In this document: piece after piece, positions 32,801-43,476 of the stretch
How positions within the stretch are numbered: the stretch's first letter is position 1
How the letters are laid out: each line of letters begins with the position of its first letter
From: Chlorocebus sabaeus
Lineage: Eukaryota; Chordata; Mammalia; Primates; Cercopithecidae
Length of the DNA: 64,000 nucleotides
NCBI RefSeq assembly: GCF_047675955.1
Contig: NC_132911.1
Coordinates: 20,482,565 to 20,546,564, forward strand
Reading direction: 5' to 3'
Position numbers and translations under genes: made by a program
The notes under the pieces: generated by a model
Seen by the model: only the letters and a program-made list of their open reading frames with translations
What the model was told of the DNA's origin: nothing
Database searches by the model: none

Positions 32801-33285
32801 CATTGTGGCTATGGCATCATGACACCACTCCCAGGAGAAGTTCAAGTTATGACCTTAATCTGTTGATGCCAGTTTCATGCATTTCAACTTCCTGTATATT
32901 TTACCCATGGAGGCCAAGGGCCCTCTGAAATTTAGTTGAAAAATCAGCTTGCAAAAGGCAGGTTAATTGGAGCAAAGGCATACATATTTATTTAATGGGT
33001 GTACATGGGAGCCTTCAGGAAGAAGACCTAAAGATACATGAGAAATTGTTCATTTCTATGCTTAGGTTCAAACAAAATATGGACAGGTGTGTAGAGATAT
33101 GATTGAACAAAAAGGGTGTGATCTAATATTAATAGACCAAGTGTGGAAACCCAGAGAGGCCTGTCTGTCTAGATTCTTCTTCGCTTCTCTGAGCAGCGTC
33201 CCTTCTTTCTGAGTGTGGGGTAGGCCCTCTCTGGAATGGAGAGGGTTTCATGACCTACGGTCAAACAGGCAGGTCAGATTATTTC
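32801..33285. other. Single-copy sequence
   Basis: No repeat or gene recognised before the CT-rich head of the next Alu. Confidence 0.45.
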
Positions 33286-33289
33286 TTTT

Positions 33290-33321
<32 letters not shown>

Positions 33322-33334
33322 TTCTTTTTTCTTT

Positions 33335-33365
<31 letters not shown>

Positions 33366-33647
33366 GAGACATAGTTTTGTTCTTTTGCCCGGGCTGGAGT
33401 GCAGTGGTGCGATCTCGGCTCACTGCAACCTCCACCTCCTGAATTCAAGTGATTATCCTGTCTCAGCCTCCCCAGTAGCTGGGATTACAGGTGTCCACCA
33501 CCACACCCAGCTAATTTTTGCATTTTTAGTAGAAACGGGGTTTTGCCATGTTGGCCAGACTTGTCTCAAACTCCTGACCTCAGGTGATCCACCCTCCTTG
33601 GCCTCCCAAAGTGTTGGGATTACAGGTGTGAACCACTGTGCCTGGCC
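33286..33647 (-). mobile_element. Alu SINE, antisense, with (TTTC)n/(T)n tail
   Basis: The tail (33286-33365) is nine or so TTTC units followed by mixed TTTTC and a pure T run, the usual microsatellite growth in an Alu tail. The body has GCGATCTCGGCTCACTGCAA and AACTCCTGACCTCAGGTGAT (AluS-like). CAGATTATTT / CAGATAATTT flank it. Confidence 0.97.
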
Positions 33648-33930
33648 AGATAATTTATTTGTGGCCAATTTTTAAACAGAAAGGCCCAGGGAAAGTTAGA
33701 GTCATATTTTTAGGTTTTCTGGCTGGCTCTGAAAAAAAGGGGCTCCGGTTTCTAGGAGCCACCACTGGGGAAAGGGATTCTAGTTTCTGTGGGCACCCTC
33801 AGGGGAGAGTGGGACTGGGAGACAGTAGGGGAGGAGGAGGACAGAGAAAAACTTCTGCTTCAGGGGCTGCTTCTGAGGCTTTCATTGTGGGGTGTTGTTT
33901 ACTGAGCCATAACACACACACCCATTTTCT

Positions 33931-34227
33931 TTCTTTCTTTCTTTTTCAGATGAAGCCTTGGTCTGTCAACCAGGTTGGAGTACAGTGGTGCAATCTCAGC
34001 TCACTGCAACCTCCAGCTCCCGGATTCAAACAATTCTCCTGCCTCAGCCTCCCGAGTAGCTGGGACTACAGGTGCACACCACCATGCTCAGCAAATTTGG
34101 GTAATTTTAGCAAAGACGGGGTTTCACCATATTGGTCAGGCCAGTCTCAAACTCATGACCTCAGGTGATCCACCCTCCTCAGCCTCCCAAAGTGCTGGCA
34201 TTACAGACGTGAGGTACCACACCCAGC
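33931..34227 (-). mobile_element. Alu SINE, antisense (AluS-like)
   Basis: TTGGTCTGTCAACCAGGTTG, CTCACTGCAACCTCCAGCTC, CGAGTAGCTGGGACTACAGG. Flanked by ACACACACCCATTTTCT and AACACACCAATTTTCT, a diverged target duplication. Confidence 0.97.
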
Positions 34228-34359
34228 CAACACACCAATTTTCTAAACAGGTATCTACAGAAGACAGAATCCTGGGCTCTTTGAGTCATATATTTGAATC
34301 AGTTTGGTATTTCTGAAATCGTTAGGAAGGCTGTTGTTTTCACTGTGAGTCAAAGAAGG

Positions 34360-34790
34360 AATGTCCAGCAAGCCATATTCCTAGTCTGTATCTTTCCGTC
34401 TCAAAGCATCCATCCTCCTTCAATAAGGCCGACAGCACAGCCTCATCCCTCATCACACACAGAATCTTTGTAAGCAGTGTATAATCAAGTGTGCTTTCCT
34501 TTGTGTCCATCTTGTTTCTTCAATTAGATTGTGAGTTCCCTGTGAAAGGGACAGAATTTTCACCCGTGGTATGCAAACCATGAGGTCTGTTTCTAATTGG
34601 TTCGTCCACATAAGGAGTCGCGTTTATAATTGAAGGCATCATTTTGCCATTTTTTCTGGTCCAAGGCGGTACCTTGTTCTAATGTGTACCTATCCATGGT
34701 AGCCAAGACAACCTCCTGTACACCCCCCAGGGTAGAGGGTGTTGGGAACCCTGGTGGTGCTTAATAAATATCTGAAGATGGATTCTATCA
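34360..34790 (+). mobile_element. L2-like fragment
   Basis: AGATTGTGAGTTCCCTGTGA and AGGGACAGAATTTTCACCC near 34525-34565, with a terminus TGGTGCTTAATAAATATCTG at about 34755-34775. Middle not recognisable, so possibly two pieces. Confidence 0.45.
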
Positions 34791-35904
34791 TCTCTGAGTC
34801 TGAGTTTGGCGTTCCCTTAGGAGAAACCAAGAAGCTCGTGAACTGACAGTGAGGATGCAGGCTCAGCACATCCTTCCTTAGGCATGATGTCTATGAACAA
34901 TAACAATCCATAACTGAGTGCCTGAGATAACTGGCATCACCACTTACGGGTATAAGCGACTGGGTCCTGTCAGTAACAATCCCCGAATGGCCATGGTGGT
35001 TGGATCCTGAGTGCAGGGCAGCCTCAGCCCTGCTAAATGCCCCCTGAAACTCTTCCCAGTCACATCTGAGAATTTCTAGGCACACTGCCCATGCCACAGG
35101 AGGCCAGTTTCAGGCCTCCTGGAAAAGGCACTGCTCGAGAGCCTGGGTTCCTGAGAGAGCTGCTCGAGAGGCCCGTGCAGCTCTGCCTGGTGCCTCAGAG
35201 GGTCTCTCCGTCCACAGCCTCCACACTGAACCCTCCGGGTGCCAAAGCCACTTTTGATTTGAGAGGACCAGGGAGGGATGCCTCACACCAAAACCCTTGG
35301 CCTCTAAGCAGAACCATGTGGACACAGATCGACCAAGTCTAGCTCTTCCACTTCTGAATCTGCCTACTCCTTCCTCACTTGCTAGAAATCAGTCACTCTG
35401 CGAGGGCAGGAGGAAAATGCTGACTGCTCTCCTCATCACTTCTGATCAGTCCCTAGTTTAGTTCAGCCACAGTAGCAATAAGAGACGCAAACAAACAAAC
35501 CTCCTGGGATCTAAAAGAGAGGGTGAAATGCGTATTTTATAAAAAGGCTTAATACAGAACAGGTGTGCAAATGGCAGGCTCCCTGGATCCCCATCTCAAG
35601 ATTTACACAGAGATCAAATGAACTGGGGCTCAGCTAGGACACTTGGCTGCAAAAATTTATCCAGCCCTTTACACACCAGAAAACACACTCTCAAATATTA
35701 TCTCAGTTGATCCTGATGAAAACTGCATGTTGAGCTCAGAGTTTTTATCCTACGTATGTTTCTCAAAGCATAGGAAAAAGTTTCAAACTAAGGAACTTCA
35801 AGGACAGAGGAAACATCTTAGAGGGGAAGCTGGAAAAGTCTAATGCTTATGTAGAAATATCAGCAAGGAAACAAAGCGTTTGGCTCCGGGGCCTGACAAA
35901 TATG
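34791..35904. other. Single-copy sequence
   Basis: No repeat recognised apart from a weak MIR-like patch at about 35665-35760. Open frames are short. Confidence 0.45.
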
Positions 35905-36095
35905 CGCCTGCACATGCATGTGAATGTGTGTGCATGCACGTGTGTGTTCATATGCTTGTGTGCGTGCCCATGTGTGTGTGCCCGTATGTGTTTATGTATG
36001 CGTGTGTATGTGTGTGCCTGTGTGTGTATATGTGTGTGGGTGTACATGCGTGTGTGTGCCTGTGTGTGGTGGGTGTACATGTATGTGTGTGCACA
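35905..36095. repeat. Degenerate TG-rich tract
   Basis: About 190 bp of alternating purine-pyrimidine text built from GTGTGTG, GCATGC, GTATGTG and GTGCCTGTG units. It explains the Cys/Val-rich plus and His/Thr-rich minus open frames. Confidence 0.92.
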
Positions 36096-37032
36096 CAATC
36101 ACAGGCATTGAGAACTGACTGCAATGCTCTCTTGGAGGGCCAGGCTGGGAATGGAGAAGGCAAACTGCCAAGAATCCAGGGCTGAGAGTGGTTTCATTGT
36201 CGCGTATCATAACAAGGGCCGTCGGAAGCTCCTGGGCGCTGTGCCACCCATCCTCTGGTCCGGGGACAAGCAATCTTGGCATGGTTTACCCACCTTCTGG
36301 TGAAGGTGCCAGGAACTGTTTCTTCACTGACCATCTTCCCAGTTTCTGTCTAAGGGACAGGCCAGATGGAAGAGGTCAGTGGAGGAGCAGCCATTCCCTG
36401 GGCTCTCCTCCAGGCTGTCAGCCTGGAATGATCAGCAGATAGATAGCAGTTTAGCGAAGGTGATGTCACGTGCAGGAATAGAATGGTGACCATGGAGAGG
36501 AACTAGATGGGGAGTAGTGGTGGGTGTGCTTGCGTCCTGCTTTGACAGGGGTGCTGGTCACCATGTGAAGATGGGTCCAAGGACAGGGAGGGGCGTCCCG
36601 GAGCGGCAGGCCAGCAGTGAGGATGATACCTGCTCCTGAAATGCCCTGGAATCAGGTATCTTCTCCCAGAGCATTCCCAGGATGGGTCAGAACCTTCTAG
36701 TGCCAGATTGCTGACCTTCAGGACCAGCCGTGGGGATACAAAACACAAGAGATGATTTGAGTGACAGGAAAAGGAAGGAAGTGGAGAGAGAAGGAAAAAA
36801 ATGGGACTGAATGACTTTCTTGTACTTTCTAGCCCCATCTTATCTTCCAGCATTTGTGAGGCACTTAGTGAAGGTGGGAATAAAAGGCAGTGAATTGGAT
36901 ATCAGGGAAACTACAGGAAGGAGGATGCAGGATACAAAGGAAGAAAGGCAGGGAAAGGAGAGAAGAAGGAACATGTTGAAAAGGTTGAAGGAAAAGCAAG
37001 GAAGGAGTGGCGAAAGGGGAGTAAGAACATCC
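36096..37032. other. Single-copy sequence with purine-rich right end
   Basis: Unrecognised; 36900-37022 is strongly A/G-rich (AGGAAGGAGGATGCAGG, AAGAAAGGCAGGGAAAGGAG). Confidence 0.45.
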
Positions 37033-37440
37033 CCGATATGGTTGGGATCTGCTTCCCCGCCCAAATCTCCTGTTGAAATGTAATCTTCAATGCTGAAGGT
37101 GGCGACTAGTGAGAGTTGATTAGATCTTGAGTACAGTTCTTAATGGTTTAGCACCAGCCCCCTAGTGTGCCCCCTAGTGCTGTTCTCATGATAGAGTTCT
37201 CACGAGATCTGGTTGTTTGAAAGGGTGTGGCGTGTCCCCTCTCCCTCCTGCTCTGGCCATGTAAGGCATGCCTGTTCCCCCTTCCCCTTCCGCCATGATT
37301 GAAAGTTTCCTGTGGCCTCCCCAGAAGCCACCATGCTTCCTGTACCACCTGCAGAACTGCGAGCCAATTACACCTCTTTTCTTTATAAATTACCCGGTCT
37401 GAAGTATTTCCTTATAACAGTGCAAGAACAGGTTAATGCA
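37033..37440 (+). mobile_element. MST-type LTR (ERVL-MaLR), sense
   Basis: GATATGGTTGGGATCTGCTT, GCTGTTCTCATGATAGAGTT, CTCACGAGATCTGGTTGTTT, TTCCGCCATGATTGAAAGTT, CTTTATAAATTACCCGGTCT and ATAACAGTGCAAGAACAGGT. The only MST/THE1-type LTR in the window on the plus strand. Confidence 0.92.
37157..37179 (-). promoter_or_regulatory. Duplicated CTCF-core-like motif in the MST LTR
   Basis: GCCCCCTAGTG occurs twice, 12 bp apart. On the minus strand this reads CACTAGGGGGC in tandem, matching the CTCF core CCASYAGRKGGC except at its first bases. The text around it differs from the usual MST sequence at this point, so the duplication is probably local. Confidence 0.4.
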
Positions 37441-37589
37441 ATCACCCAACAGGTGAGCAGACATCAGCAGACACACAGAGCAAGTCCTGCCTTTAACCTT
37501 ACAGAAGAGGGTACTCCGGCCTAACACTGTCAACAGATGAAGAGAGAAGGTCAGGTAGTAGAGAAAGGACAGATGTTTGAATTCCAAAT

Positions 37590-37745
37590 GGAGCCTTCAC
37601 AGCTGTGGACTATGGCCCACTAACCCTCCAAGCCTCAGTTTCCTTAACCATAAGATGGAAATCAAAGAACCTGGTTTTCAGAGTTGCCATAAGGAATATG
37701 AGAAACAATGGCTATGCAAGCAGTAGCACAGGGCAACATAAAGGC
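37590..37745 (+). mobile_element. MIR fragment
   Basis: AGCCTCAGTTTCCTTAACCA, TAAGATGGAAATCAAAGAAC and AGAGTTGCCATAAGGAATAT. Confidence 0.7.
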
Positions 37746-37770
37746 AGGGGCTCAAACTCGGCCCAGCCAT

Positions 37771-38255
37771 TGTATTAGGCTTCTAATAGGTGCCACCTAA
37801 CAAATCAATGCACACTTAGCGGATTAAAGCAACCCCTATTCCTTACGTCACGGTTCCTGTGGGTCCAAAGTCCAGGCCCTTCGCTCAGTTCCCTGCTCAT
37901 GGTCTCACTGGGCTACAATCACGTGTCAGCTGGGGCAATGATCTCATCTGAAGCTAGGGGTGCTCTTCCAAGCTCTCCAGGTGTTGGCAGAATTTAGCAC
38001 CCAGTGGTTGCAGGTCTGAGGCCCTCAGCTCTGGCTGCCCACAGCTCCCTGCCATGTGGCCCTTCCCATATATGCCAGGGCCACACAGGACAGCATGTCT
38101 CTCTCCAGTTTGCTCAGATACAGTCTAATATAATGTAACATGACCACGGAGGGACATCTCCTCACCTTTGCTGCATATATCATTGCTTAGAAGCAAGTCA
38201 GAGGTTCTCCCGCCCTCAAGGAGAGAGGATTATACAAGGGCTTGACTCCTTCACT
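37771..38255 (-). mobile_element. MLT1-family LTR (MLT1H-L type), antisense
   Basis: TTAGCGGATTAAAGCAACCC, GGTTCCTGTGGGTCCAAAGT, GGTCTCACTGGGCTACAATC, GATCTCATCTGAAGCTAGGG, CCAGGTGTTGGCAGAATTTA and TTGCTTAGAAGCAAGTCAGA: ordered reverse MLT1 of an older type than the copies at 106-1007. Confidence 0.82.
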
Positions 38256-38257
38256 GT

Positions 38258-38445
38258 CACCCTAGGGTATGTCCCTGGGCAAATGGGTCTCCTTGGTCTT
38301 CACTTTCCGTTTGTGTAAAATGATTATTTGCAACAATGCTTCCTCCATGACAGCAGTTATGATGGTTAAATTAATCAATTAATAACTGTAAGGCACTTAG
38401 AATAATGTCTGGTCCATAGTACATATCATATGTGCTTATGACATG
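38258..38445 (+). mobile_element. MIR fragment
   Basis: TATGTCCCTGGGCAAATGGG, TTTCCGTTTGTGTAAAATGA, GTAAGGCACTTAGAATAATG and TCTGGTCCATAGTACAT. Confidence 0.75.
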
Positions 38446-38585
38446 TGTTTTAAAAGAATGAATTTGGAAAAAAAAAAAAAAACCTATCATGCAGCAAGCA
38501 CTGAATAAAGGAGCAAATGTCTGAAGTTGGCTGGCTAGTGCTAAAGGCAGGCCCAGGAACTGCCACCCTGGACCTGAAGGTGCTG

Positions 38586-38888
38586 GGTTTTTTGTTGTTG
38601 CTGTTGTTGAAGATGGAGTCTCGCTCTGTCACCCAGGCTGGAGTGCAGTGCACAATCTCCGCTCACTGCAACCTCCACCTCCCAGGTTCAAGCAATTCTC
38701 CTTTTTCAGCCTCCTGAGTAACTGAGATTACGGGCACGCGCCACTACGCCAGGCTAATCTTTGCATTTTTAGTAGAGACGGGGTTTGACCATGTTGGCCA
38801 GGCTGGTCTCAAACTTCCGACCTCAAGTGATCCTCCAGCCTCGACCTCCCAAAGTACTGGGATTACAGATGTGAGCCACTGTGCCCAG
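38586..38888 (-). mobile_element. Alu SINE, antisense (AluJ/S-like)
   Basis: GGAGTCTCGCTCTGTCACCC, AGTAGAGACGGGGTTTGACC. The poly(T) tail has become TTTTTTGTTGTTGCTGTTGT. Target duplication CCTGGACCTGAAGGTGCT / CCTGGACCTGAGGGTACT (38567-38584, 38889-38906). Confidence 0.97.
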
Positions 38889-38906
38889 CCTGGACCTGAG
38901 GGTACT

Positions 38907-39834
38907 CTTTCTCTCTGTGCTGTATCTCCCGTGGGGAGCAGAGAGATGGCAGTTAATGCTCTGGGTGGAGGCGTCTGCAGCAGCAGCCCCCACGCCCACT
39001 TCCTGCTCCCTGGCTCTCTTGACTTCTGGAGGAAGATGGGGTGTTCTGGGGAGCCGGGACCTGGACCCTCAGCCCTTGCCATCTCTCCAGCAGAAACCCA
39101 AGACAGCTGCCATCCCCATCCATCTTTCCCTTTCGAATCTAATTTATGCATAGTTTTTCTCATATTTGCAAACCATAAGAAACCCTTAAAACTAGAAGAC
39201 TGTTTTCCATTTCTGAGGTGGGTTCCGCTGGCTGCCACGCACACTCACACGCATATATTTGAACAAGTTTGATTCAGTGTAGCTGACACAAAAACCACTT
39301 AGTCGTTTCTCCTACATCATCCTAAGTTAATACTCCTGACAGGCTGCAGGAGGCTTTTCAGCAATTTTTCTATTTCAGCTTTTTTCCCCTCTGCCTCCTG
39401 CCACCTCCCACCTCCCCCTTCCTTGCTGTAAAATTTGCTTTCTGCTCAAAAGCTGACCAAACCTTTGCAATTTGTATCCATCGCATCTTAAGACCAAATT
39501 GAAAGGCAAGCAGCAACTCTAAATGGGAATGGGCCAGCCCAGCCTTGCAGGGATGGATTCTATTTGTGCTTGATGTGGGGGAATTTAACTGTTCACGAAA
39601 GATAAGAGATGCGCTTGCCTCAGTCCCTTCATCAGGGAGCTCCAACTTGGAGGGGGCGCTGCCACCCTGGGCCGTCTCTGCCATTCACCTGCTCAGCCTC
39701 CTGCTTCAGCTGGTCTGGCTTTTGTGTCCTGTGGTGGGAACTAGGCAGGATCCCCAAAGCCACAGGCTGCCTCTCAGACCATGGAAGCCCGCGCCCAAAG
39801 GGGAGTGGCTGGCGTGTGCCAAACAAGTACAGAT
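38907..39834. other. Single-copy sequence
   Basis: No repeat or gene recognised. CTTGGAGGGGGCGCTGCCAC at about 39646-39665 contains an AGGGGGCGCTG string resembling the right half of a CTCF site but lacks the left half. Confidence 0.45.
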
Positions 39835-40345
39835 ATTCTCTCTCTCTCACTCCCTCCCTCTCTGTTTCCATCTCTCTCTATTCCAGTTTTTCCATCTCTA
39901 TCTCCCTCTCATTCTCTGCCTCTCTGTCTCTGTTTCTCTGTCTCTGTCTCGGCCTCTGTCTGTCTCCGCTTCTCTGTCTCTGTGTCTGCTTCTCTGTCTG
40001 TCTCTGCCTGTTTCTAACTCTCTGTTTCTTCCTCTCTGTCTACATCTGTCTCTTTCTGTCTCTGTCTCTATCTCTGTCTCTGCCTCTGTCTCTTTCTGTC
40101 TCTGTCTCTATCTCTATCTCTGTTTCTGTCTTTGTCCCTGTCTCTACCTCTGTCTGTCTCTCCCTCTCTCACCTCTGTCTCTGTCTCTCTGTATCTTTTT
40201 GTGTCTATCTCTGTCTGTCTGCCTCTGTCTCTTTTTGTCTCTATCTTTGCCTCTTTTTGTCTCTGTCTCTGCCTCTGTCTATCTCTGTCTCTTTTTGTCT
40301 GTCTCTGTCTCTCATATCTGTCTCTGCCTCTCCCCTCTCTCATGC
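39835..40345. repeat. (TCTCTG/TCTGTC)n polypyrimidine array
   Basis: About 510 bp of CTCTGTCTCTGTCTC-type text with ATCTC, TTTTTG and CCTCTG variants, ending in an ACACACACCCACA run at about 40348-40361. Stop codons are rare, so all three plus frames stay open for 80-270 codons. These are not genes. Confidence 0.95.
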
Positions 40346-40379
40346 GCACACACACCCACAAGCCTGTGAACCTGAGGCC

Positions 40380-40850
40380 CTGATGTAACCTTGGCCTCTC
40401 CTGCCTCCGCCCTTCACCTTGGCCTCCACGGCCCCGCCCTCTCCCCTCTCCCAGGGCACCACACTGCCCTTGGGGTTCTTTTCAGCTGGATAATATGTGG
40501 GGGGCAGGGGATCTGCAGGCCGGCCACCAGGAGCTCTGCTTCCCCTCAAGCACTAGCACTACCTAGGAATGTGACCTCAGCTCTACCCACCCGCCTCGCC
40601 TCGTCCTAGATCTGCCCCCACTTCGGCCCTGGCAGGAGGCGGACCTCCAACTCCAGCCCTTCAGCCTGGAGACCGCCCAGCCAAGGCCCGCAGCTTTCCA
40701 GGACCAGCTGGCCAGCAGGGGGCACGCTGTCCTCGCAGCTGGCAGCCCAGCCAGTGACAGGCAGCAGGGAGGGGCGGGGGAGTGGCAGCGGCTAACCTTG
40801 CAGGGGAGGCAGTTATTTAAGGCCCAAACTTCTCTGCTGCTGGCATCGTA
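40380..40850 (+). promoter_or_regulatory. Short GC-rich, promoter-like segment
   Basis: The most GC-rich single-copy stretch in the window, with several CpGs (GGCCGGCC, ACCCGCCTCGCCTCG). In the plus direction a GC box, GGGGCGGGGG (40771-40780), precedes a TATA-like TTATTTAA (40813-40820) by about 33 bp, which would place a start near 40845. A CTCF-like motif lies just upstream. No downstream exon is identified; this is a motif-based suggestion. Confidence 0.35.
40712..40725 (+). promoter_or_regulatory. CTCF-binding-site-like motif
   Basis: CCAGCAGGGGGCAC within TGGCCAGCAGGGGGCACGCT fits the CTCF core consensus CCASYAGRKGGCRS at every constrained position. This is the best single CTCF match I see in the window; occupancy is untested. 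Confidence 0.6.
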
Positions 40851-41069
40851 TTTCCTGAGCAGGAGCCCTAAGACTCAGGGCCAGCCAGGAAGAAGGCTGA
40901 GCTGGGGGAAAACAATTAAAGGGGAAGCACAAAATTCGCACAACCTGGCTCTGGGTGCAGTGGCAGGCTACAGTGTGACCCGGGCTGCTGAGGCCACCCC
41001 AGAAAAACAGCAAAGTGAAAAGGACGGTGCTGCCATTCAGCCCAATACCCCCACGTGCTTGACCTCCCA

Positions 41070-41215
41070 CCACAAATGTCATTGGCATTGCTATCATTTC
41101 TATTTTGGAGATGAGAAAACGAAGGTGCAGAGAGGGTAATTAACCTGCGGAGAGTCACGTGGCAGAGGAATGATCTGATCTAGAACTGGCCGCAGACCGC
41201 CTGCTTGCCACAGCT
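41070..41215 (-). mobile_element. MIR SINE, antisense
   Basis: ATCATTTCTATTTTGGAGAT, GAGAAAACGAAGGTGCAGAG and AGGGTAATTAACCTGCGGAG. Confidence 0.8.
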
Positions 41216-41444
41216 ATGCTGCCTTCGCTGTGAGGACCTGAGACGTCTTCCTGGCCCATGGCCCTCAGCCAGCCCCCTAGCACCCTGCTAGTTTGCAGCA
41301 CAGTCAAAGGGGTGACCCCTTTAGGTATTCTCATTTTCAGGGAAAACAAGAGGCCTGTAAAGGGTTCAAGACCTAAGCATTTAAGGAGGCCTTGGAGAAA
41401 CACTGGAATGGCCGGAAGGAAACTGTCTTGTCCTAACTCTGGCT

Positions 41445-41760
41445 CAGCCATTACTAGACCGTGTCACACTGAGCAAGCTGCTTGTCATCTTTGTGCCTTG
41501 TCTAAGAAATGTAGAGCTAGAGACAGATCCAAGAATCTTATCCAGGGCCCATGAATGGGCTTGGAGGGCCCACAAATTCCCTAAAAATTATATATGAGAA
41601 CTCCTGTGTATGGGTATTAGGTACATGGGCATTTATTGTTGAAAACAGTTGCAATTTTCATCAGCTTCTCAATGGGGTCTATGAGCAGAGAAGGTCTGAA
41701 AATGTCCGTATCCGATGACCTGTAAGTCACTTCCAGCTCTGACATTCTGAGACAGATGAC
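41445..41760 (+). mobile_element. MIR-type SINE split by a DNA-transposon fragment
   Basis: Left: CTCAGCCATTACTAGACCGT, GAGCAAGCTGCTTGTCATCT, TTGTCTAAGAAATGTAGAGC. Right: CCGATGACCTGTAAGTCACT and TCCAGCTCTGACATTCTGAG. Same SINE architecture as the one split at 4925-5260. Confidence 0.6.
41540..41697. mobile_element. MER-type (hAT-like) DNA transposon fragment
   Basis: GGCCCATGAATGGGCTTGGA, AATTCCCTAAAAATTATATA and TCATCAGCTTCTCAATGGGG (then TCTATGAGC) resemble a hAT-type MER element carrying GGGTCCATGA / AGGGGTCCGTGA ends. Family not named. Confidence 0.4.
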
Positions 41761-42552
41761 TGACCCTCTAATGAAAAAATTTCAGGTCTGAAACCATGAC
41801 GTTTATGCAAGTGATCTGTGGGACCAGCTGTGGAGAGAGGCATGGTCTCGGGGGTCACTCCTGTGTCTGAGTCCCCCTGCTTCTCACCTGATAACAGGTA
41901 TTCTTGTGCAGGTTTGTATGGTTAAAATACCAGGAGAAAGGACAGCCTGTAGGTGACTCTCGTGAAAGGAGGCCCTGAGGCCCCCCCAGACTCAGCCTCT
42001 GGGGCAGTATCTCACTGATCGTGTCACCAGGTGTCACTTTAACTGTTTGTCAATCTCCCCTGAACCAAGCCAGGGCTTCCTCTAGGTAGGTCTCTAAGGA
42101 TAGTGACAGGGTCCTCTGTAGAAGTTCCAGACAGTACTGGAAAATTGACCCAGGCCTTGTTGGAGAACCCGAACACCCTACTGTGCTGGGTGAGAGGGAG
42201 GAAAATCTTACTCTTCTTCATCCCATTTGGTTCTTATTGCCCATATGTCTGTTTTAAGGTCAGATCAGGTTAAAATAGCCATCATCTTTATCCCTGATGA
42301 GAAAGAATAGGGAGTTGTCATAAATTAACAATATAAGCTGTAAGAGGGTAAGAAGTGGTCATGGAAGGAAAGGACTTCTGTCTGCCTTGCACTGTGACAC
42401 AAAGATGTTCGGGGTTGGTTCCAAGTCTAAGAGTCTCAGATGTATTTGGATTGGCTGGCAAAACTACACTCTTCACCCCAGACTGCATCCCTAGTTATTG
42501 CCAGAAATCTGGTGATTCAAAGCCCCAGGAAGATAGCCCACCTTCTACTACC
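41761..42552. other. Single-copy sequence
   Basis: No repeat or gene recognised. Confidence 0.45.
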
Positions 42553-42832
42553 CCGCTTCCCCCCAACCGTCCACCACCCCACCTCCCCCAACACCGTCCA
42601 CCACTCCGCCTCCCCCCCACACCGTCCACCACCCCGCCTCCCCACCACCGTCCACCACCCCACCTCCCTGCCACCGTCCACCACCCCGCCTCCCCGCCAC
42701 TGTCCACCACCTTGCCTACCCCCCACATCCCCCCCACTGTCCACCACCCCGCCTCCCCCACACCGTCCATCCCCCAACCTCCTCTCCACTGTCCACCACC
42801 CCACCTCCTCCCCACCATCCACCAAGGCTACC
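42553..42832. repeat. GC-rich minisatellite, about 26-bp unit, about 10 copies
   Basis: Unit built on CCTCCCC..CACCGTCCACCACCCCG, with lengths varying from about 24 to 37 bp through C-run and indel differences. The minus strand is G-rich (GGGGAGGCGGGGTGGTGG-like). Without stop codons in the repeat, Pro/His-rich plus and Gly/Trp/Val-rich minus frames stay open across it. Likely length-variable between individuals. Confidence 0.93.
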
Positions 42833-43476
42833 TTCCACCATCCCACCGCCTCTTGCCTCCCACCTGGTTGGACTCCTCAGCTGATGGTGCCTGGAAACTG
42901 TGCCAGGTCTCCTCTGCACCCCTCCAAGCACAGAGTGGGAGCTGGAGATGTATTTGGGTACCAGGTAGCACCATGAGGCAGGCTGGGGCAATGTCTGGAC
43001 CGAGAGGAATGACTTTATGCTGTCACTTTCATTAATGTAAGTTAATAGGATATCATTTCATAATGACTTGACTTTCTTACTTTGCAAATACTAGCAGAAT
43101 ATGAAATTTGCCCAAGTTTTCCTAAAATGTGTGTCTAGATTACCTGGGATTTGAAATTGAAATTCTTAATAGGTCTCTAGGTCGGCCAATGCCCAGCAGT
43201 CCAGGGAACCCGGTCTGGCTGGCTTATGCTGTTGGCTGATGTTGAGAACAGATTTAGGGATCTGTAGCCATGCTCTGAAGCTTCAGGGTCCACCCAGGAT
43301 TAAGCAGGCAAGGAGAGAGGGCTTGATCCTAAAGGGTATGATGAAAGGAAACAGACAGTATATGGTAGCTGGAAGGCACTGCCAGGGTCAATAAGCAGTG
43401 ACCCACAAAAAAGGTAGGTGATGGGATTCAGAGACTGCGATATGGAAAGGTGAGAAGACAAGTAGGTGACCATCGC
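42833..43476. other. Single-copy sequence
   Basis: No repeat or gene recognised. Confidence 0.45.

Noticed and set aside
33250..33675. 141-codon frame
   Set aside because: Translation of an antisense Alu and its TTTC tail.
35847..36185. Cys/Val-rich (plus) and His/Thr-rich (minus) frames
   Set aside because: Produced by the TG-rich tract.
39646..39665. Second CTCF candidate, AGGGGGCGCTG
   Set aside because: The left half of the consensus (CCA-C/G) is absent; too weak for a separate call.
39545..40388. Two overlapping plus-strand open frames of 274 and 259 codons
   Set aside because: Most of their length lies in the TCTCTG-type array, where stop codons hardly occur. All three frames are open and low-complexity (Ser/Leu/Cys-rich).
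42553..42832. CRISPR-like regular repetition
   Set aside because: Contiguous minisatellite without unique spacers in a primate genome.
42355..43035. 226-codon Pro/His-rich plus-strand frame and a 178-codon partner
   Set aside because: Open only because the minisatellite unit lacks stops; opposite-strand frames are equally open and there is no conserved domain.
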